Of a stretch of 64,000 bases of DNA, positions 57,418 through 64,000 are shown one piece after another. Below the pieces are notes generated by a model. That model was not told the origin of the DNA. It was given only the letters and a program-made list of their open reading frames with translations, and did no database searches. The position numbers and the translations under genes are program-made. Each line of letters opens with the position of its first letter. The stretch's first letter is position 1. Origin of the DNA: Isoetes taiwanensis (lineage: Eukaryota > Streptophyta > Lycopodiopsida > Isoetales > Isoetaceae); NCBI GenBank assembly GCA_021234155.1, contig JAJEKV010000002.1, positions 36,745,107 through 36,809,106 of the forward strand, read 5' to 3'.

Positions 57418-57485
57418 TTGAAGGGCAATGAAGGGCTATGGAAGGGCAATGAAGGGCAGTTTGAAGGGCAATGAAGGGCAGTCAG
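57418..57485. repeat. GAAGGGCAAT short tandem repeat
   Basis: GAAGGGC occurs six times in about 60 bp (GAAGGGCAATGAAGGGCTAT, GGAAGGGCAATGAAGGGCAG), in the 3' flank of the methyltransferase gene. Confidence 0.85.
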
Positions 57486-57533
57486 CACCTGTGCAGCACA
57501 TGTGTCGCCCACATGCTTTTTTGAGTATGTGAA

Positions 57534-60500
57534 TTAAAAAACCACCCCTAGAGCTACTTCTTTGAGCTCTGCAAAGGTAGCTTCATCTTCCAGAGAGCTT
57601 GTAAAAGGAGGCTGTATCTCAGAGGATGTCATCTTGGCAAAATCTGATGATGATTTAGCTCCTAACTCTTGATTTTCATCTGGTAGAGTTGGTAGAGCAG
57701 ACAACCTCATCTTGATGAAGTCTACAGCCTCCTTATCAATGTCAACAGCAACACAATTACGGCCCTTTTTAAGTGCACATGCTATTGTTGTACCAGAGCC
57801 AGAGAAAGCATCAAGGACCCAATCTCCTGGACGTGAGAACATGTCCAGAATATGGTTGATTAGCTTCTGTGGCTTCTGATAATGATTTACAATTCTGCCT
57901 TGTGCATTTGGGTCTTGGAGCTTCTGTAATACTGCTGGGAACTCTAGGACATTCGAAAAATTCTGGCAGGTTGCAGTGTTAAAGTGCTCCATGGTACGCT
58001 TCCCGTCGAAACTCCAGTAAGCTACGTGGAGATACTCAACCTTGCTCAGCAGCCTCGGTCCTCCACCATGGTAGTTAATATTAGTTTTGTACCTGCAAGA
58101 TCGTATTCCAGAATAGTAAGTACGTATTCCAGAATAGACCCTGACGGGTTACAATTGTAACTATGAAAAAAAACTTGAAAGAAAGAACACATGAACGGCA
58201 CTTTTGATTTAAGGACTCACCAGACCATGTTTTCATAACCGGCTTGCACAGGGGAACCGAAATGGTTCTTGAAAGTAGCTTCCACAAGGCCGGCCTGCAT
58301 GCTTGAATGGAACACAACAAGACGCCAGTGTTTTGCTATGGTAACCTGCTTAATTCCATCGACGAAAGCATTGAATTCTGAGTTTTTGAAAGGCTGGTCG
58401 TCGTAGCGGCTATCCTTCAGCTTAAAACCATATGGCAAGTCTGCTATGACCAATGTAAAATCTTGTGGCTTTATACTTCCTGGCAACTTAGTGCAGTCCC
58501 CATGAACGATAGAATAAAAATTATTTTGATCGAACATAGAAAACCTCTCGTAGTCGGACGGCTCAGCATCTACAACACGCCTGTCCGCTAGAGTCCTCTC
58601 TTCTCTGGCTGTTCGTACCAGGTGCATAAAACCTTCTGGCAGGTCCTTGTTCTTCTTCTTGCTCTGTTAATGATTAATGTCAGCTTCATGCAACACAAAG
58701 GGAAAACATTAAAAACAGGAAAACGACATACCCAGCCCTCAAAATTTGGAGCGTATTGAATAATACGCTCATCGGATGTAGCAATGGGATAGAGCTCTTT
58801 GCACCTGTCCCAGTTGTCCACGTTCAGCTGCTCCATCAAACACGTTTGGCACGTAATAACATTTTTTTTGGCTGGAAGTCAACAACAAGGAAACAAAATA
58901 AGACTTCTTTTCCGGAAAACGAAAACACCAAGAAGAGGAAACCAAATTGTATTCCAGAATACACTTTTGCTTTCAACATGAAGCAAAAGTGTATTCCCTA
59001 GTGTATTCTGAAATACACTTAGTGCTAAGGAAAGAAACCTAAAATGAAAGTTCTGTCATTTTTACCTGTGCAATTCCTTGGACATTTCTTCTAGAGTAAA
59101 TTCTTTGTCTACGACCTTCTGCAGTAGCCTTTCTAGTATGTCCATGTCAGTAAAGCCCTGCATTTCTCTCCACACTGTTATCATCATTTCTTTTTTTGGG
59201 ACATCAGAACCTTTTTTCTTTTCTGAGACCTTTCCTTTATTTTTCAATTCACCACGCTCGAACATGGTAAATATCTCGTTTTGTAGGTCCCATATCTGCA
59301 TAGTAATAAACGAGGTCAGTCGGAGGGCAAGAAAGTTATTCCAGAATACAAAAGAAACTTACTCTGCCGTCTCTGAAGGCTAATTGAAACCAGTTGTCAT
59401 GCGGTATGAGTGACTGCCATTTGTTAGCCTCGTCGTACTTGAGGCAGCACTCCATTGCGCAGGCTTCCTTCAGTTCTAAGGAGTACGCTGGTTTCTTCAA
59501 GTCTTCTCCATATTTTTCTTTAAAAATCATGTACTCCCTGTGCATGAACCGGATCTTGTCGACAAAGCTCATCTTTAATTTGTACTCGTTGTCAGCATTG
59601 TGTGTGTTAGCAACGATTTTTGCTTCTTCGTCGGTGAGACCACAGTAGAATGCACACAGGACGGAGAGATACCTGGGGTTATGTTTTTCCTTGTACAGCT
59701 GCCTTCTTGCCTTGAAGCTATGATTTCCTCCCAAGACGTAGTGAGTGTAAGTGTCTGCTTTTTCTCTATCATAGTCCTGGGGGGTGTTGCATTGCTCCCT
59801 GTCAACAAGGACAACTATTGGCACCACATGAGCATTAGGATTGCTCCTAATTCTATCCTTCAGGTTCCTTAAGTGGTCGGCATATATTTTACGAACCTGA
59901 AGCGGCCTTTCACCAGCTTCATTCTTTGGGGGCAGCCTCATGCAAGTTACAGGAAGATAGATCACCCCTTGTACAAATTTTTCTGCATTTATTACCTCCA
60001 TTCTTTCGGAGGTCTTATCAACTTTCTTTTCTTTTATTGCTACCCCGGGAGCTTTTCGTTTTCCCTTTTGTTTTTTTGTGCTTCCCTCGGGGATTTCAGC
60101 AACTTCAAGCTGCTGTACCTTCCGCTTCTTTGGTTCCTTATCGGCTATTGTGGCTCTTGGCCTGCTGAGTTTCTTTGGCTGCACTGGGGGATCTTCCTCT
60201 TCTAGTTCTTGGGACCCTCCATCTGATGACCCCCCGGAATTACTAGGAGAAGGTGATGATCCTCCATCTGACTGCTCTGACTCACTTACAGGAAAATCTT
60301 CGCTTGTACTAGTACAAACCTGTCTAATTAGTGAAGACAGGCTGCATTTAGTCCGGTAGTATGAAAAGAATTTGTACAGTGCCTGTGGTTGCACACTGAC
60401 AATTATAAAGAAGGCGATGTCCACAACAATGAACCCTTGGGAGGTCTTGAAGGATAGCCTCCCCATCTGACCTCCTTGTCCGGCTACCTCTGAGACCTCT

Positions 60501-61166
60501 TTAATTGTCCCAAGGTTGACAAACTCTGTGTCGGCGTACCTTTTGTTCCCAGCACTTTTACAGACGTACAGAAATGTCAATGTGCTGTACTTTCCGTCTG
60601 CACCCCTGTTAATGAACCACTGCGTTTGAAAGTTTTCATAAATAGTAGGCTCGTCCGTGTCAGCGGTGTGCTTTTGAGGGTGTGGACGCTTAATCTTCCC
60701 AGTTTTCTTTGATGACCTTTTGCTGCCTTCTTCCCTGCCACTGAAACGTTTAAGACGACAAAGTTAAGACAGAAAATAAGACGAAAGCTATATTCCAGAA
60801 TAGGATTTACTAATCATGTGCCCTAAAGGCTAGCAAAAGACACAAAAAAAAACTCAAATATTGTCTTTCTAACACAATTTTTTATGCCTTTATTGGACAA
60901 AAATGTGGTATGTTCAACCTAAAAAGTGGTATGTTACAGCTAAAAAGTGGTGTTCAAGTGCAAAAAAACTAGTGTTTTCAAGAAGATAAGCAAAGTGTAT
61001 TCCGGAATACACTTTGCTCTTCGGCAGTGAGCAAAGTGTATTCCAGAATACACTTTGCACTTCGCCAGAAGCTCAAAGTGTATTCTGGAATACACTTTGG
61101 CTTACAAAAGCAAAACATTAAACACACGAAAGACGTACTATGTACTTTAATTGCTTACCTGTCCAT
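57534..61166 (-). CDS. ParB-like domain fused to beta-class DNA methyltransferase (six exons)
   Basis: Exons, minus strand: 61159-61166, 59363-60740, 59066-59295, 58732-58871, 58221-58663, 57534-58092, all with GT..AG introns and about 918 codons. The N-terminal third has an unknown domain (YENFQTQWFINRG, TLTFLYVCKSAG) and an acidic/basic linker. Near residues 250-370 is a ParB-like domain (HLRNLKDRIRSNP, VVPIVVLVD, HYVLGGNHSFKARRQL, GLTDEEAKIVANTHNADN). The methyltransferase follows: FYSIVHGDCTKLP, FTLVIADLPYGF (catalytic motif IV), QKPQKLINHIL (motif X-like) and WVLDAFSGSGTTIACALKKG (AdoMet motif I). Order IV before I is the beta class, which methylates N4 of cytosine or N6 of adenine. The one blemish is an 8-A run at the start of exon 4: seven A would keep the frame. 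Confidence 0.82.
60990..61100. repeat. Three phased palindromes in intron 1
   Basis: A perfect 28-bp palindrome (60990-61017, core AGTGTATTCCGGAATACACT) and two near-perfect copies (61031-61058, core TTCCAGAA; 61074-61100, core TTCTGGAA) are spaced 41-43 bp apart. Further copies of GTATTCYRGAATA are at 58104-58117, 58122-58135, 58949-58962, 59337-59348, 60790-60803, 61355-61367 and 61409-61421, all in introns or intergenic DNA. They are candidate binding or methylation sites for element proteins. Confidence 0.9.
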
Positions 61167-61486
61167 TATTTTCGCTATGTGAATCGGAATACAACAAATC
61201 AATATAGATCGGAAGGCGCTCTGGCTGGCGACTAAATCTCTGGAAGCGGAATACGCAACTAAGGCGCTGAATTTTCCTTTTTAAAGGTAGGCCACTGTCA
61301 GTTGCATTTTTCTATGTGATGCGGAATACATCTTGTTCAAACACTCTGGCCAAGTGTATTCTGGAATAGCATCTGTGCACACAAACAGCAAAGGCTGCAC
61401 ACAAATTAGTATTCCGGAATAGCATTTGTATCCTCGAGTATCTTTAGTCCAATCGACTTATGAGTTAGTAACAAGTCCACAATTTT
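61167..61486. promoter_or_regulatory. Bidirectional promoter region of Element B
   Basis: The 320 bp between the divergent methyltransferase and transposase starts contain two GTATTCYRGAATA motifs (61355, 61409), GCGGAATACRC-like variants (61246, 61321) and little else. No strong TATA box was identified. Shared control of both genes by a protein binding the palindromes is plausible. Confidence 0.5.
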
Positions 61487-64000
61487 TTGCAGTTGTTTAA
61501 CATGGTTAACCGCTTCGTGAACAAACTTCCACCACCATTTGTTTGCCCAAGTACCTCTACTTCAGATGGAACACAAGTCGGAGATGCTTCTTCAACACCT
61601 ACCTCGACAAGGTCTTTGTTGCTACTCGAAGACACTCCGAGTCCAGTAACTAGTAGACTGCCACCACCTTTTCAACCCTCTCCAAGTCCAGTAGGAAACC
61701 GGTTGCCACCACCTTTCCAACCCTCACCTGTTGCACGTAGCAATCTTCCACCACCATTTGTACCATCCCCCGACACTACAAATTCTCGACCTCAGAGAAT
61801 ATTTCGAAACAGACTACCTCAGCCGTTTGTAGTTTCTCCATCTTCACTTACACAAACAAGGAATACAGCACGTTCTGAAGACTGTGAGATTCACCACAGC
61901 TTCTCCCACCACGATTTCACAACAAATGAAGACGACATTGCAACATCTACTCCTCTTCACACAACCGTGGTGACACATGGTTTTGCAGAATTTCAGTCTG
62001 CTATAAGAGACATGTTTCATCGAACTCCTTGTGAAGAAGCTACAACAACTTTCGCTGGCACATCATATGGTGGCCCATCTCCTTCATTCAACACTGCACC
62101 TCCGCCTTATCCGGGTACAGCTTCACGTGGTTTGTTCTCCTCTACAAGCACACCACTAAGGGTAGAGGAGGTCACCCCCAGAGTAGAACTCTCTTCAGAA
62201 GATGAAGACACCAACGAAGTGCAACGAGATTACACATTCTCTAGCCAATCCACCAAGAAATTCAAGGTGGATTTTAGTTTGAGAGCATGCTCCTCTGTAA
62301 GAAGAAGAAACCTTATGGACGAGCACAAAATGAGAAGACTTTTAAGAAGTAAATGCTGCTCATTGGGTTGCATCAACAAATTTAACATGGCTAAATTACG
62401 AGCAATTAGAGACAACTACAGTTCTATGACATTGGCTGACCCATTAGAGGTAATTTGAGATCTCATTTTGTCCCATTAAGGGATGTTTAAAAAGCCACAT
62501 CAGCTTTTTAAACTGTCCAATAAGAGAAGAGCTCCAGTGTATTTTATTCCAGTATTATGTGGCAGCAGTAATTAATGCAGTTCTAACTAACTTTTGCAGT
62601 GTCATTTTTCTACTATAACTTTTGATCAAAAACTCCGATTCGAACACTATTTGTGGCAATGGATTCGTCTCCTCAAGATCTTTCTAATGACAACCCATTG
62701 TTATATCTTTTGGGATGTAAATATATAAGAAAAGATCAAAAAACCATATTTTTTAAGGTTAACACATATGGCTTGTATTGAAATACATCATAACCATATA
62801 TCACTTGAAAGATCTTTTCATTCTGCATCTAATGCAACAAACGCCGCAGCATTTTCATGAGTAGATCAAAAGTTATAGGGAAAAAACGACAGCAATGAAG
62901 TTGTTAATGCTGCATTAATTGCAGTTTGATGTAGAGTACTCATTCTATTGGAGGATTCTTATGGGGACAAAAGGAGATCTCAAATTACCTCTAATGAGAA
63001 TGCCTATTTGGCCTATCATGTAAGACCAGACCGCAACACTTTCTTGCACTACATTAACCGTCAAGAAGTTTGCCAGAAATGCTTTATGGTTGTCCACCGT
63101 TTAGGGTCCACCAGAATGTCTAGAATACACAAAAGACTGGACAAAAATCTAGCAATTGATGATCATTGTGGACCAAGAAGAGTTGTAACCATGCATGCCC
63201 TTGCTGCTGTGTCATGGATGGAGAAATATTTTAGAGAAACATGTGAGAAGTCGCCTAACAAGAACATGTATCATTTAACCGATAACATCACCAAAAAAGA
63301 TGTTTTTAATGAGTACAAAGAGACTTGCACTCGGCTTTCAAAGACATCTCTTACTCACACTTCACCGTGACTGTGGAAAAGTGAATTCGGTTTAGTGAAA
63401 ATTCCCCGTGAGACATAGAATGTCCGCTTTGCTTAAGGTGTGCGTAATTAAAGAGTCAAAGAGAAACCGCAAAGACAGAGGTCGAAAAGAAGTATGCTCA
63501 TGTTCTCCAATCTCTCACTTGTTTTAAAGATAATGCTTTGACCTCATTTCTTCTACGATATTGTGCAACAATGTAACCTTGCCGGACATCGTGAACAAGT
63601 AGCGGCAGAGAGAAGAAAGCTTGCCAAACACGTAAAAAAAAAGTATGTCTCATGTGATTGATGGAATGGACCAAAAAACTACTCTACCGCATTTCTTGAA
63701 CATTCCTAAAGATGTGCCGCGGGAATGTTTTGTTAAGGTCCACCTTGTAGGAGCTATGGTCTTCAAAGGAAGTCTAAAGTGCAAAGTATTCTTGACGTAT
63801 CCAAACTTGCATGGTGACCCGAACCTCACAATTACAATTCTTAACAAGGTCCCGTGGCGAGCAAGAGCAATTACCACCCGCTTTTTTACACGCAACTTGA
63901 CAACACTACAAGGGAGAACAAGAACCAAACACTCTTTGCGTCATCGTGCCATGTTAGTGGAGCTAGGGATCTTTAGAAAAGTGAAGTCGGGTTTCTTACT
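61487..64000 (+). pseudogene. DUF7869-type transposase gene, decayed, running off the window
   Basis: The first ORF (61487-62458) has a Pro-rich N-terminus with five RLPPPFxPSP-like repeats, an acidic segment and a CCSLGCINKFNMAKLRAIRD motif. After a 0.55-kb inverted-repeat insertion the frame continues AYHVRPDRNTFLHYINRQEV-CQKCFMVVHRL...HRLDKN..DDHCG (62985-63370). In broken frames follow SEFGLVKIPRE, HREQVAAERRKLAKH, SCVIDGMDQKTTLPHFLNIP, PNLTITILNKVPW, and TQLDNTTRENKNQTLFA with VELGIFRKVKSGFL. DGMDQ and QLDN..ENKN..GFL match DUF7869 proteins of plant and oomycete DNA transposons; their Asp residues are likely catalytic. Several stops and frameshifts after 63370 make it inactive as read. 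Confidence 0.72.
62443..62995. mobile_element. MITE-like inverted-repeat insertion in the transposase gene
   Basis: ATTAGAGGTAATTTGAGATC at 62443 and its inverse ending at 62995 form a 32-bp inverted repeat with one mismatch, bounding 553 bp with no ORF. A TA duplication would fit a Tc1/mariner (Stowaway-like) MITE. Inside, ATAACTTTTGATC (62615) and GATCAAAAGTTAT (62864) form a second inverted pair. The reading frame is shifted across it. Confidence 0.7.

Larger units (their letters stand above)
56796..64000. mobile_element. Element B: DNA transposon with ParB-methyltransferase and DUF7869 transposase
   Basis: Two divergent genes, a methyltransferase fusion and a transposase of a family tied to DNA transposons, share one promoter region and one dispersed palindromic motif, so they form a single unit. 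The left end is placed by the sharp end of LINE sequence near 56795; the right end is outside the window. TIR and target duplication are therefore unknown. Confidence 0.65.

Noticed and set aside
62451-62942. Ordinary spliceosomal intron in the transposase gene
   Set aside because: Possible but disfavoured: the 32-bp inverted repeats extend outside the GT/AG positions on both sides, as expected of an inserted element.
56796-64000. Bacterial contamination as source of the methyltransferase
   Set aside because: The gene has five introns with consensus borders and sits between plant LINE/chromovirus sequence and a eukaryotic transposase.

Overview
This window reads as nuclear DNA of a land plant with a large, repeat-rich genome. 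A non-seed plant (fern, lycophyte or bryophyte) is my best guess. The signs are a pentatricopeptide-repeat (PPR) pseudogene, an AP2/ERF domain, plant-type Ty3/gypsy lineages (a Tat-like element and a chromovirus with a chromodomain), primer-binding sites for initiator tRNA-Met, a CACTA element and introns with GT..AG ends. The species assignment is inference. No bacterial operon, rRNA, tRNA or CRISPR array was seen. Almost everything is transposable-element sequence in nested layers; only the AP2/ERF exon, the PPR remnant and perhaps an unrecognised ORF near 29.6-30.1 kb look like host genes.

Layout. 1-6.7 kb: minus-strand Tat-like Ty3/gypsy element (RT, RNase H, integrase, then a coiled-coil extra ORF), without gag, and interrupted at 4.64-5.27 kb. 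7.6-8.2 kb: PPR pseudogene. 8.8-11.9 kb: decayed minus-strand LINE. 12.05-21.63 kb: a 1.6-kb LTR (TGTGACG...CGTCACA, followed by a tRNA-iMet primer site) split by an 8-kb CACTA transposon. That CACTA element itself holds an 803-bp inverted-repeat element and a TIR element with a DUF3504/Crypton-like recombinase gene. 21.6-25.8 kb: a tandemly duplicated promoter-like unit with paired 67-bp hairpins and an acidic ORF of unknown function. 25.8-29.6 kb: GC-rich degenerate sequence. 30.06-32.2 kb: 5'-truncated L1-type LINE. 33.4 kb: a diverged member of the same LTR family. 36.3-36.7 kb: AP2/ERF ORF. 37.5-38.6 kb: (CAA)41 and a LINE tail. 39.8-55.97 kb: minus-strand chromovirus (3' LTR, integrase with chromodomain, pol, gag).

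The two most interesting units lie in and beside this chromovirus. Element A (43347-53046) is a 9.7-kb DNA transposon with matching terminal inverted repeats and a CTGA target duplication. It is inserted exactly in the integrase HPQ/TDG codons. One arm carries a DDE-like transposase (SDGC..QYK, HGKG..DG). The other arm carries a multi-exon gene with RING-like, ULP1-protease-like and FCP1-phosphatase-like parts. Element B (about 56.8 kb to beyond the window end) carries a spliced gene joining a ParB-like domain to a beta-class DNA methyltransferase (DLPY, then FSGSGTT). It is head-to-head with a decayed DUF7869-type transposase gene. Its introns and promoter region are studded with a palindromic motif, GTATTCYRGAATAC, including a perfect 28-bp palindrome. 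A DNA-binding/methylating protein, a transposase and dispersed palindromes in one mobile element is the best candidate here for an undescribed system.
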